NCBI RefSeq assembly: GCF_014851395.1
Contig: NW_024040596.1
Location: 9,116,155-9,180,154, forward strand
Source of the DNA: Micropterus salmoides
Taxonomy: Eukaryota > Chordata > Actinopteri > Centrarchiformes > Centrarchidae
Reading direction: 5' to 3'
Length of the DNA: 64,000 nucleotides
The stretch's first letter is position 1. Each line of letters begins with the position of its first letter. Under the pieces are notes generated by a model, which saw nothing but the letters and a program-made list of their open reading frames with translations, was not told the origin of the DNA and ran no database searches. Positions 38,601 to 52,500 of this stretch are shown piece by piece. Made by a program: the position numbers and the translations under genes.

Positions 38601-41600
38601 ATACACGTTTGTATAAAAGCTGGCCAAGTTAACTCTTCTGTAGGTTCTGAAATGAAAAGAAAAAACAATTAAACCTCTCTCACTTTTTCTTTCTCACCCC
38701 CAGTTAACAACAGAGTATCAGTCCCTCCATCAGGGCTGTGGTCAGTATGAGTCCCTTTCTTTGTCCTTGTTGAGGAGGAAGAAGGAGGCGGAAACCACCT
38801 TCCTCTTCTGGAAGAACCACTCTGGAAAAACTACAGTAAGCACAAATCTGTGTTAAGTTATTTAAACCGGCTTTCATTCTTTCTGATTGTACTGTTTAGG
38901 TAAGAAAATGTTACATACGGTGAAAATAATTTCTGAGGTCTACTCAGAGAAAACGCCACGCCAGCACACAGGATATAGGAACAGCTTTATTCACCAAACA
39001 TGGCTTTTGTTGTTCCTTTTAAATCAGATATTATTCACAGAGACTTTTTGCAACAAGTCCTGTAGGTTATCTGATAGCTGAGGTTGAGATCAGGGGTTGG
39101 GTTGTAGTTATAGTCTGCAAGTTCTATCAAGCAGAAGGCACAACTCAAGAGAGATACATGTCAATAGTCCAGAGCAGGTAGTGAACGTGTCGCTGTTACA
39201 TATACTTGATGTCAGTGCTCAGATGGAAACCCTCTTCCCCCAAAACGAGTGAGTGATATGCAGATCAAAGCTAACTAATGTGACCATTAAATCACAAATG
39301 TCAACATGTTGATTGTCTTTAGTGGCTAGTTTTCTACAGTGGAACAGAAAGTCTCAAGGTGGTAATTTGTAAATGCAGCATGTCCCTCTACTGAATCTAC
39401 TCACCTGGTTAAAGCTAGGGTCGCAAGAGACTTTAGATGTATCCAACTGAAATAATCCCACTCCTTCCCTTCCAAATCCACTCCCTCAATACACATGTTC
39501 ATGTGCAGTGAGTGCACAGACAGAGTGCACAGACAGAGTGCACACAGGTAGGTTGGCTGGGCTTATTACAGGCGTGTGACAGCCACAGATACCGGATATT
39601 TTTAGGAGCATTTGATTTATTGATTGCTGTCGGGATGTAAAGAGGTTTTCAACAAATATAAACAAATATAACAAAAAATGCTTCTGAAATACCTTACCAC
39701 TAGCTTTAATGCAGACAAGGTTACTGGTGAAGTGTAATACACAGTTTTATTCTACAGGTGGTGAGATTTTAATAAAGAAGCATACATGTGTGTTTGTTCA
39801 TCAGGAGGTTCTGCGTCTGCCGCAGCGCCGTGTGGTGTGTGAAAGCAGCAACAGATCTCTAACTCTGCAGAACGCCGGCGCTTCTCCAACCACTGGTTCA
39901 TGCTGTTCAATGACGCACTGGTGCACACGCAGGTACACACACACCCAGCACCCAGAAAATCTGTACAAAATGATTGTATTGTACAAAAACTTCAGATTGT
40001 ATCACCCGCTGTTTAAACATAATCAAAATCTACTTTGTCAGTCTTGTTCAGATCAGACAAAGCTTCCACTGGATCTGTGTGTGCATCTCTTTCTTCCTGC
40101 CATTTATGAAAGTTTATATTTGTACATTGTATCTTTCATTCACGCAGGGCGCCATTCCCTCTCAGAGCCTTGTAAGTATATCTGACATCAGTTGAACCAC
40201 CCTGAGCTTTGTTCCGCAGCAGCATGGGTGGGCTGGCCTCTGCTCAGTGCTTTCACTCTGACAGGTTCACTAATGCTAAAAGGACTTTTTATTGTCTTGC
40301 CTGATTCTGAGCTTTAGCCGCCACACAGCAGGCTGCTGTGTGTATATTTGAGTTTAGACATGTTTGCAGTTAATAAGTAGGGGTGTGACGAGATCTCGTC
40401 CCTTGAAATCTCGCGAGATTAAATTATGAAAAGATTTCTTGTCAGGTGAAAAGCTGTCTTGCAAGACAAAACATTTTTCACACGCTGTCAAGCCACACAT
40501 TAATTTTCTCACGCGGTGAAATATAAATGTATCTTAAAACTTATAAGACTCAAAGAGCGAATCAACTCCGCCCAGCTGATTGATACCAGCGTACGCTGAG
40601 ATAGTAATCAGCTGAACACACTCGCGTTGGGAGTGCAGACAGCTGTGATGAGTGCTAACCACATAACTGGTAGAGTTTTGCAACATAAACATCTAACGTT
40701 AGAAACTGAAGCCGGGCTTGCTCTGTTTGGGACTGTGAGCACTTGATGAGCTGTTGAAGTTAACATGTATGTGGATTTATGGTGAGATTTCTGCCTGATC
40801 AGAAGTGTTTCAGTTTCTTTCGGTTTCACAAGCAACAGGCAGTCCCAAACTGCGTCGGTCAAACGTTCTGAAGGGGATAACGTTACTACCAGCGGATCAA
40901 TAACATAACGCACAGCAGAGTAAAGGGCAAGTAGACTTATTAAATGATGACGTTAGTCTAGTAGTAATAAGATTTTTGTGAAAGATATGTGGGAGAGATT
41001 CTGAATGTGCAAAAAGTTTTTGACCATGAGCAGAAAATCTGATGAAACACAGGAGTTATTAAAGTCCAGGAGATTATTACCAAATTAAAATTAAATAATG
41101 TATCATTCTGGTGAAAATGTGACACAATCACATTTAACGAGGTTACTTTCCCAAACAAAGACACAAAGAAGAGGGAACACTAAATCATGACTCATCAAAA
41201 GTTGATCTACAGGAGAAACAGATCTGATAGCAGCACAGAATCACTGAGAGCTGCACTGACTTATATTCTGTTATAGTTAGGCACCTGCCACCTGAATTTC
41301 TCTTTAGATAGAAAAATCACCATAAACTGGTGCTTAAATAATCATCAGAATTCAGGAATTAAAGTGTTTAATGCTCAGATAAATCTCGTCTTGCCTCGAT
41401 CTCGTGAATCCAATCTCAGATCTCGTCTCGTGGGTTAAGTGTCTCGTCACACCCCTATTAATAAGTGGTGAAAACACAAGAAGTCACAGTTGCAGTAGCT
41501 CATAGCCCCTAAAGATGCTAGTGAAAAGATGTAACTCACCACTACATTTTAGCTTCGTGTTTGTTATAGTGTAAAACAGTTTGAACCCTAAATCACAGTT

Positions 41601-44600
41601 TGTTTTCCTCTCCGTCAGATGCAGGGTGGTGTGTTAATAAACAGTAGATAGTGGTGAAACTGTGTGTTATCTGTGGTTTCTGGTTAATGTCCTGTGTTGT
41701 GTATGAGAACGCTGACATACAGTTAATCCAGCGTTACACATGTGAACTCATCTCGCCTTGTAAATGTAATAGTTAGACTTTGTTATGTTAAACTGGACAA
41801 AATTTAACTGGAAGGAGCATATCGCAGATTTTGCATGTTTTTGTGCATTATTAATAAATCACACATACTTTGCACTTCTACCTTCCGGGCTGCCTTGCTT
41901 TTAGTTCAGTCCAGTGTATTGTGAAACTCATTTTACAGGGATTGAAACTTAAGATAAGTGAATCAATCGAAAATCCTAAGGCATGCTGTGGGAAATATTT
42001 AAGTTTGGTTAGCAGTGTTTGTCTGGTGTGTTCTGGTTTAGTTTCATGGGCTTAAATAATGAAAAAGAAGTGGTGTGGAAACATAAGTGAAATATCTAAA
42101 CAAATCATATCAAAACTAAATTGACGAAACGATACTAAATACAGTAAGAGACTTTAATAAAATCAGGAACCAACATTTTTCACACACACATACTGAGATT
42201 ACACTGGAGATCTTTTGTTTAACTTCCCTGATTCACCAGAAAATTAAAAACTACATTGAGACATGTACATAATGCCGATCTGTTCGTCGCTCACTCACAC
42301 ACACATGATCTGGATTTGGTCATTTCTGAAAACATTGGATTTGGTAATCTCTGATAGTGTGATGACACCTAATGTGAGAAGTATCAGTGTCCCACTTATG
42401 CAGAAAGATGGTGATTAAATACCGCCGCTCTGTCTCTCTCTCTGCAGTTCTCCACATTTCACGTCTATCCTCTGACCTGTCTGTGGGTGAAACCAGTTAC
42501 TGATGACAGCAGCGGACTGTGAGTTTGTTGTATTAAAAAAATGCAAACTATGACTAAAGTAAACCTTTAAAACCTCTTTAAACCATAAAATCCAAGTGGT
42601 GAAAGGAAGTGAAATTTGTTCTCTTCGTGCACTTTATATTGACTCAATTCTTTGGATTTAGCATCTAGTGGCCACTACATGAACTGCACTTTAAGGCGCT
42701 TGAGCACTGGTGAACATTCAGCCAAGGTGGTTGGCTCATACCTTATTTTTTCTGAAACTCATTTTCATACGATAGCTGGAACATCTCGCTGACAGTGCAG
42801 TGGGTCTTAGTTGTACCTGAGACAGGTCAAGTCTAAGCGCAGATACTGACCTGCTTAAAACGTTAATCTGAATCCCATTTTGTATGATTTTTATTTTTTA
42901 TTTTTTTCCAAAAGCCACAGAAAAAGTGGGTTTTTACATTTTCTGCATCATTTCTGTTAAAACATTTATTCATATAGATCAAGTTTATTACTGTCCTTGT
43001 TTTGTGTTTCTTCAGCTATGCCATCAAAATTACATGTCCAGAGGAGAGTTTCACCCTGGTGGCCTCGACACCACAAGAGAAGGTAAATTTATGATTTATA
43101 CACTTATAACCGCTTATTGCAACTTGGGTGTCATTGAAAATTTGTCATAGCAAATATACTATATAAATATATATAGTATACTGCAAATTTATCAACAAAA
43201 AAAAATCAATATTGTTAAAAAAATTAAGCTTCAACGTCAATAGGGATACGATTTGTGAATAAATGATTAGTCTAGGCATTATAAATGGTTCAGCATTATT
43301 ACTGAACAGTAAAGAGTAGCACATCTTTTTAAGCAAAGCTTTTTATGTCTTGTTTTGGCCATCAGCTGCAAGCATTAAATACAACTACCGTTAGCTGACA
43401 CTAAGAAACAGGCTGGACGAGGTAGAACACATAATTATGGGAGCAGTAACAGTATCAGGACATCTAGTTGTAAGGGGTTTCAACAATGGCCAATCACAGA
43501 GACACCTCGCATGTCTCCAAAAGCAGAATGTGTCCCTTTTTATTAGTTGAGTTTAGTCAGGAGGCACTGAAATATCCTCAGAATATATTATGATTATTTT
43601 GTTGTCATCTTTCATTCAGAATTCTCTGCTCATATTCTGCCTATTTTATTGTTTCCTTTCTCCAGAACAAGTGGCTGCGATCTCTTAACCAGGCGGTGGA
43701 TCAGGTGTTGGGCGGTGGAGGTCAGGGGTCGTCGCCGGGGATGACGGCAATGTCTCGCAAGGCCTCCTACACGTTCTCCGGAGAGGGACGGTTTAAAGAC
43801 GCCCAGTACACTGGGGGCTGGCTGGCAGGACGGGTTCATGGCAGGTTAGCGAGCATTTCATCTCCGTCTCTGCAGCTACAGTGTGTACTGAATAATGTTG
43901 GCAGTGTGTTCATTGTTTTTTGCAGCCCACTATAAACTCTTGGATACTGGAGTGTCCTTGAATGCACCATGAGGAAGAATATTGAAAATGTTCCCAGCTA
44001 ATACCTGTAGTACTTGTAGTAAATCAGTAGAGACCTGACCAGTACCCAAATAAATGAATGACCAATCAAAACATGTGCAGGGAGTGAGTGAAGCCAGAGT
44101 GAACTGTGAACAGACAATTTCCAGTATTGTTGAATCCAGAATGAAGGCTGAAATTGATTCTACCTGGTAGTAGCTAATTAAATGGCCACCGAGTGTTAAC
44201 ACTGGCTCTGTGCAAATAGTTGGATAGTAAAATATATTTGCCTTAACAGAGGTACCATGAAGTGGCCAGATGGACGTACCTACAGCGGGAACTTTAAGAA
44301 TGGACTGGAGGATGGGTGAGTACATCAACCTTGTTTAGTATTAAAGAGCTGGTTAATGTGTAATGTTGTTCATTTCCAAAATGACGCAGAGAGACCCTGT
44401 GAGCAGAAGTATTTAACATATTTAAGCACAGGCTTTCGTTTTAAAGTTTTAAACATCCACTATGCCTGAAACTGTGAAACAGGCTGGTGATTTTTGATAT
44501 TTACTGTGTGATCAGGGGGGCGAAAGGAGTGTTACTACCAAAGTTCCTGGCTCAGAGGCGGATCAAATTGGACCCCAGTCTCCGGCTCATACAGCGCAGC

Positions 44601-46515
44601 GAGCCTGCGCAACACCGGCATATTGGCACAATACTCCCGGGAGATAACGCAGTGTAGTTAGGAGCTACGAAAGTTGTGCATGGAGTGTTCAAGCATTTAG
44701 CTAGCTAGCTACCACCGTAATGTAGCAACATTTACAAGATGTAGTAACCAAAAAAAACACAGACAAAAAGGAGGCTGAAGCAAAACATAAAAATAGAAAG
44801 TTGGCTGTCCAGTTTAGTATCTGATCCACTGTCAGATCTTCTTATGCTTCAGTTGTCAAGGACTGTTCAAGGCGTACGGTTCATAGACTGTATAAAAATG
44901 TTGAACCTACAAAACCTGTGATGCTGTGGCAGGAGGACTCTGTAGGAACCAGGAGGCCAGACTTCCTGGACCGTGCACATAGGGTGATTGTAGAAAGTGA
45001 GCAGTCTGATGAGGAGGTTTAAGCTGAATGATTAATAAGCATCTTGTAAGTTAAAACAACTTACTGTTATGACTTAAACACATTTAATATGTTTAACATT
45101 TAATATATGTTTGGCCATCTACCATTCCCGTTGTCAGGTGAGCCAAAAAGTAAATGTCCACCCCTGTGTGTAATTAAGTAGCATCAATTGAACTGTTGTC
45201 TCATTTCGGTAAATTGTGATTTTTTTTTCTTTCCAGCTATGGAGAGTGTTTAATACCTAACAAAGTGCTGAATAAGCCTGACAGCTACCAAGGACACTGG
45301 AGAGATGGCAAGATCCATGGTTTCGGCAAGTACAAGTCAGTAAACAGTTTTCTATTGATTTTTTTAGTAAGGCAGAACGCCCTTCTTATTTCTCAGTATG
45401 TTCCTCCTTTTATGACCTCAGATGAGCATAACAGTGTTTGTGACAACTTATATATTTACTTTTAATTCATTTCAAAACATGGACATAAAGTGACAAGAAT
45501 GTAAGGATGTCATACTTTTTTTTATTTAACACACACAAACACACAGACATAAATCATTCACACGTCACCCAAACAAATTACTTTCTTAGATTTAGAGATC
45601 CACCCACATGGACATTTCTCTCCACCTCTACGGGTCCATGTAGGCTATATTATCTTTTAAATCATGTCGAGCAGCGCAAGCTTCCCAGGTGATTTCTTTA
45701 TGGTGTGTTTTACTGTAGTATGAGTGTTTTAATAATTTAGCCTATTTCACCCACCGCAATCCATCTGCTTTTAATCACAGTGCCCATCTTTGCATCACCA
45801 GCCTACAGTTAACTGATATCAAGGTGAAATGTCATTAAGGAGTGCGGTTAGAACAGTGAGGCGCTGCACAAACTGTGAAGGGCAGAAGTTTGATCATGCA
45901 TTTGATCATCTCACGCCATTGGTTGTATATTCCAGCTGTGTGTCAGGCCTCTTTTATATGTTACGGTGCCAGAAAGACTTCTGTAAAGGAAGTGTTAGTA
46001 TATTAACGCTAACTATCAACGCCATTAACAGTTCATTGACAGAGGAAATGTATAGAAAACGTTATAGCTCATAACATGAAGTAACACGGCTTTTAACATT
46101 AGCTAGCTAGATAACTAGTTTAACGAGACGTCCCTTCATCATCCAGAGAGCCGACGTTACGTACCTCCTCTTCAGATGCTCCAGCATAACTGACGTGCTC
46201 CCAGGCCAGAAGAGGTGGCTTTGCAAATGCTGCAGTTCACAACCTTTTTGGCTTAGTGAAGAGTGAAATGCTCCCATACTCTGGAGGTTTTAGGTTGTGA
46301 AGGTGTTAATACCACTGCTGTTGTTGTGTTGTTTTATTAACTTTACTGTTCACATCACTTACTGACAAAATAGAGAAATGAGCTTTCAGTCGTCTTGTCT
46401 GGATCAGCAACAACCTGAAACACAAGTGACCTTAATTGGGACTACATCACCTCTTAACAGCATTTTGTGGCCTGTGTGGGCATTGAACCCACGGCCCTGG
46501 GAGTCTCAGTGGGCC

Positions 46516-46556
<41 letters not shown>

Positions 46557-49500
46557 TCATGACTGTCTGTGGGCTCTGCCTAGGTATGCCAGTGGCGAAG
46601 TGTACGAGGGCTGTTTCTGTGATGGACAGCGACACGGTTATGGCATGCTGAGCTCCGGTAAGCTGACCAAGACCTCCTCCAGCGTTTTTCTTGGCCAGTG
46701 GGTCCATGACAGGAAGACAGGATACGGAGTCTACGATGACATCACCAGGTGGGATTAATGATTTGACTCAAACCCTAAAAAGCTTCATATTTATGTAACA
46801 TGTATAAGTAGGAAATCCAGATTTACTAGTTTTAGGATACACTCCCTCCCTAGGAAGTTTGCTTTAATATTTTTATTTTAGCCTGAAACCCCTGGATACT
46901 GAATTGTATCCTTGTTTTTCCTGTAATACTAAGGTCAATAACTATCAGCTGAATGTTGTTATGGTCTCCAGTAAAATTGGGAATCTTGTCAGCTCCTAAA
47001 GCAAAAAGAAATGACTAGACAATTTGAGGAGACCATCTACGCTTTCTTAATATAACCGGAAAATGTATTTGTTGGCAGGTTGTTAATTTGCATAGTTTGT
47101 TTTTATTATCAGTTGCAGTTTTAGTTGTCAGTTGAACTTACTTATTATTTCTGCAAGCAAGCACATTCCCAAATAGTAAATAATTATCTTGACTGAATTT
47201 AAATGTCATTCATGAAGACAAACAACTGTCATTAGCCACTGCTGTCATGTTTTCTATTCTCTTCTCCCAGAGGTGAGAAGTACATGGGACAGTGGTTGGA
47301 CGAGCAGCGGCATGGCAGCGCTGTGGTTGTCACCCAGTACGGTGTGTACTATGAAGGGACCTACAGAGACAACAAGATGAGTGTAAGTTCACCCAGGAGT
47401 ATGGATTTTCTGACATTTACATGAGATTTAACTGCACAACTGTCTGGCGAAAGACAGGCGATTAAACCTGATTACCCAGTAGGTTTGGGGCCAGTAAATT
47501 CTGCTTCATCTAGCTGAATCTGTCATTCTCATGTTATGTTTCTTAGCACTGATTTTTTTTATTTTAGATACAAACCTATTAAATATGTTACAGGATTGAA
47601 TTGGATTATAGTAACTTGTATGGGGATTCTCAGATGTGTAGTACCTCTTAAAGACAGGAGGTGGTGCCACTGAGCTTTGATTTTTTTAACATCAACTGTA
47701 AGTAACAAATGACTTCAGGCAATGATACTCAGCAAAAAAAGAAGCATCCTCTCACTTACAGCTGCTTTTGTTTTCAGCCAACTTTACATGTGTTGATATT
47801 TGTATGAACATAAAACGATTTAACAACTAAGACATAAACTGAACAAACTTTCACAGACATGTGAGTAACAGATATGGAAAAAGTATAGACATTGCAATGT
47901 ATGTATGCTCTGGCAACATCAGCAGTCCTCATGCCTCCTTGCAGCATGGCTAAAGCACGTTCACGCAGATGGGCATCTTTCTTTTGGTGTTCTTCAGAGT
48001 CAGTAGAAAGGTCTCTTTAGTGTTCTGGGGTTTTACAACTGTGACCTTAATTGCTTACCGTCTGTACGCTGTTAGTGTCTCAGTGACCATTCCACAGGTG
48101 CATTTTCATTGATTGTTTATGGTTCATTGAACAAACATGACATTTACAATAAAGATCTGTAAAGTTATTTGGATTTTTACAGAATTATCTTTAAAATACA
48201 GTGTCCTGAAAAAGGGACATTTCTCTTTTTGCTGTGTTTATATACTGAAAATCAGAATCACCTTTACTGCCAAGTAGGTTTGCACATACCAGGAATTTGC
48301 TTTAGTGACTTTGTGCTTAACAATAAACATAAAATATATAAATATTAAATTGACACATTAATACAAAAAATAAAATTAACTATAGTCAACTTAAGTGAAT
48401 AAAATAATATGTATGTGTAATTGTTTATTTACAGTGATTACTTCAATGTGTGGCCATTAAATCAAACTGAAACAAAGGGTAAGGAAGTTTATGAAAATAT
48501 GCTTTTATTTTGACATTTTTAAAATAAACTATGGATCTAAAAAAAAGCAAATTATAGGTATGTATTTTAATTTATTTAGGTATGTAAATATACATTAGAG
48601 AAAACATTCATTATTTATTAATTAAAGTTAATACACCCTGAAACCTCAAATGATACATTAGTTTAGTCACAGCGGCATGAATAGCTGGAAGAAATATTTT
48701 AGGCTTTTTTAGTTGAGTCAAAAGCAGAATTTGCAAGTGTGCCAATATTACTGTTGTAAAAATGTCAGTCATTCTAACTATTTGTCCTCAGCATCCACCA
48801 CTTCAAATAACACAATCAAAACCTTTATAATTATAGTATGAAGAAGATGTGAAAGTCCTTATTATCACATGTTTTGTGTCAACTAATCTGCCCTTGGTGC
48901 AGATGTCAGGCATTCCTCTACCACTGTGTCCCATATTTAATGTCAGACCTCTCCTACAGCAGAAGCCACAGTGGAAATCCTGACTCGATAGCTGTGGCCA
49001 TTTGTAGGGAATGAATCCTAATCATTGTACCTCCTTAATATGACTTTGTAAAGTTTAATGCAAGGTGTGTGTTTTCTGTCAGGGTCCCGGTCTGTTGGTG
49101 GCAGACGACGACACGGCTTTCCATGGGGAGTTTTCTGATGACTGGATTGCCAACGGGAAGGTACAAAGCATCTCTGTCCCCGTTTATCTGTGTATCAAGT
49201 CTAACTTGTGTTCAGTCACTAAAAAAAAACAACTTGTACAACTGCACAAAATTGAATATGATTTCATACACCTTCTGCACTCCCTCTCTCTTCTTCTTCA
49301 GGGCGTTTTATCCCTGGCTAACGGTGACTGCTTGGAGGGCCTGTTCAGTGGAGAGTGGACCACAGGGCTGAAGGTGGTTGGAACGTACACCAAACCAGCC
49401 ATCGATGACCCAGAAAACAAAGAGAAGAACCTCCTGCTGTGAGAAGAAGGACTTTGTACTTTTTAAAACCTGGATATTCTGTGATAATCTTTGTGTATGA

Positions 49501-52500
49501 ATGTTCAAGTTTGTGCTTAGCTAATGTGCAGATTATTGTTCAAGTCTAATACAGAGTTTGTTTCATCTAGTGCTCATGTTCTGTTTTAATAAATATCTCA
49601 AATGTGCGCATGTGCAGCAGGTTGGGTCAGTACGTGGTGCCCGCAGGTCAGAGGTGGGCCTGTGTGTTCGATGAATGCTGGAGTCGTCTGGGCTGTGATG
49701 CTGCTGGGAGAGGAGAGAGGACAACAGCCTGGGAGAATATCGCTGTTACTATAACAAGCGCACGTCGACAAAGGTAGATACAGCTGCACACACAGAGGCA
49801 AATGTAAATGCTATTATGCTTGTCTTACATTTGCAGCTGCATATCAAAATAAGTGAGTGTATGTTTTGTGCGTGTTTGTAGCCCAGACCTGAGTAGGTCT
49901 CAGAGGAAAGTGTTGGAGTGTTTGGAGTTTATTCCTCAGCATGGTGAACCAGTCACCACCGCAAACTATGACAACATACGAAGATACCTCATCAAGGTAC
50001 GAGTGGCTGTGAGGGAGACTCTGTTTGTGTGTGAAACTCTCTCTTTCTGTGTGTCTTTATAATAATATGTGCACATAGACCAAATATTAGATACAGTAGC
50101 TCTCAGTGTGACGTTATACACTTCAGCAGCACCACAAACTACATCCTACATCAAGATGAATAAACCCCTTTCTAAAACAGTCACAACAAAAACCTGGACA
50201 TTATAACCTTCATGTCGAGAGCATTTATTGCAAGACTGTTGTAACTGACTGCATTCGTTTTAGCTAGGTGTACTGCTGGCAGCTAAGTGTACATATAAGT
50301 GGAGAATCTATCAGGCTTCGCTTAGTGACAATAGGGGAAGAGGGACCCTCTGTACTTTTTGCTGAAGTACCCGATGTTAGAAGTGTTAAGAAGTGTGGAT
50401 TCTGCCTTTAGTCTTGAATTGAATCATGGAAAGCACTATCTTCTCCTTTATCAGTAGTGTGTGTGTATGTGTGTTTGTTTGTATGGCAGGCATGTGAGAC
50501 CCCTCTCCACCCTCTGGGCTGGCTGGTGGAGACGTTGGTGACCGTCTACAGGATGACTTACGTCGGTGTGGGTTCCAACCGCAGGCTGCTCAGGCAGGCC
50601 GTCCAGGAGGTTCAGGCCTACCTCACACATTTCTACAGCATTCTCCGGTAGATTCGAGTTCAAAGTTACCTCTTTTGTTTACCTCATCGGTCAGTGCCCA
50701 CAGCTTTTTGTAGACGTGCATCCAGTGTACGTTGTGTGGTATTTTCAGCCCTGGTGTTTCCTCCATTCTGTTCATAAGACTGGAGAAACTCACCTGGGCT
50801 CAGGTGCCACAGAGAGCTTCTCATGTATGGTGTCTGCTAAGGAACGCTAGCGGGAGTGAAACACCAGTGCATTTGTAGCTGTTTGCTGCTAGTGTGGTTG
50901 AAGCAGAGTCAAACAGCTTTGTGAAAACTCAAACTGACACGTGTCCGCAAAGTTAAACACATAATTGGAGGTTAACTACTAGAGAGAGCATTGCAGATTT
51001 TACTTTTAGCGCTGTTTTCGTCATACGTGTGTAGATAGATGCAGTTACAAAACAAGGAAGAGCCTGAGTTTCTGCCACTAAGTAACATAAATTGGTCCCT
51101 GCAGGTTTCTGTTTCCGGGGCTACCAGATGATGGCGGCATCATCCCAGACCCCCTTCCCTCTCCAACTAAGAGCAGAAACAACTCTAATATAGAAGAGCA
51201 AGAGTGAGTATCAACACAAAAATAGAGCTTTTTATTTGTCAGCTTGTTCGTCTCAGTGCTGTTAAAACAAATCTCCTCCTTGTTCTACAGCAGCGTTCTG
51301 GTGGTGAGCTGCTCCTCTCTGCTCCTCCCTGTGCTGCTTCCTCGACTCTACCCTCCTCTCTTTACCTTGTACTGCCTGCAGGAGGAGCAGGCGGAGGCCC
51401 AGTACTGGGAGCGCATCCTCCGACTCAACAAACAGCCCGACCAGTCACTGCTCAGCTTCCTTGGGGTGCAGGAGTGAGTGTGTAGATTCAACAAACACAC
51501 ACACACACACACACATATTTTGTGCTTGTCTCTAAATGGCATAACGTTTGACAGTGTAGTTCTGGTTGTTAACCAGTATTTTAAATACCTTTTAAATAAC
51601 CTCCTAATGCAGAGAGCTGTATGCTTACAAAGAGAGTGTGTCACAAATAACCTGTCCAGTTATGCTTTCTGTTGTCTATTATTTTTTAAATTCTCTTATA
51701 GGAAGTTCTGGCCAGTGTGGATGTCAATACTGGGAGAAAAAAAGCAGGTCAGATACTGAGGCTACGTTCACACTGCTGGCCTTAATGCTCAGTTCCGATT
51801 TAGTGCCCAGGTCCGATTTTTTTGATTGACTGTTCACATTATTTTTTAAATGTGGCCTATATCAGACAGTGAACAGGCCACGGCCTGAAATTTACCCGCA
51901 TGTGCAAAAGAATAATACGACGTCACACGCAGCACGCTGTCGTACGAAAGTAAACACGGAGGCCACAGAGGTTAGCGCAACCCTCCTGATTTTCATTGCC
52001 CTCTCCCTTGTTTCCTCCCGGGGTAACAATTATCCTGATTTATGACAAAGGTTCACAACTTTGTGTCTTTTCTTTTGCATTAATTACAGTTTCTGGCACT
52101 GTACAGCGCTACAACTCTTTCTAGCGTTTCTAGTGGCATCTACATATTGCATGCAGAATTTTGACTGTCCACACTGATTTCACGCATTTCAAACAATCCA
52201 ACCTGTATCTGATTTGGACCACATATAAAGTGGCTCTAATCTGAGCTGGAAAAAAACAGAGTGGGTCATTTTGGCCGGCAGCCTGAACGCAGCCTTTGTG
52301 TACTTTTTTCTCCTCATGTATCTTTTTCTAAATGTCTGCCTCCCTCAGACACATGACACATAAGGTTACATTGTGCTGTTGCATTTATTGTGTTGTTTCT
52401 TTTATCACAGATTGTGTCTAGCAGTAAAGATGCCTGCTTCGTTTCCGCTGTAGAGACACTTCAACAAATCAGGTAGCTGCTATGTGACGCCCTGTTTACC

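Noticed and set aside
47728..48236. Regularly spaced short words suggesting a CRISPR-like array in the window
   Set aside because: All repeats found here are microsatellites, minisatellites, tRNA copies or transposon ends; no constant repeat with unique spacers of equal size exists.
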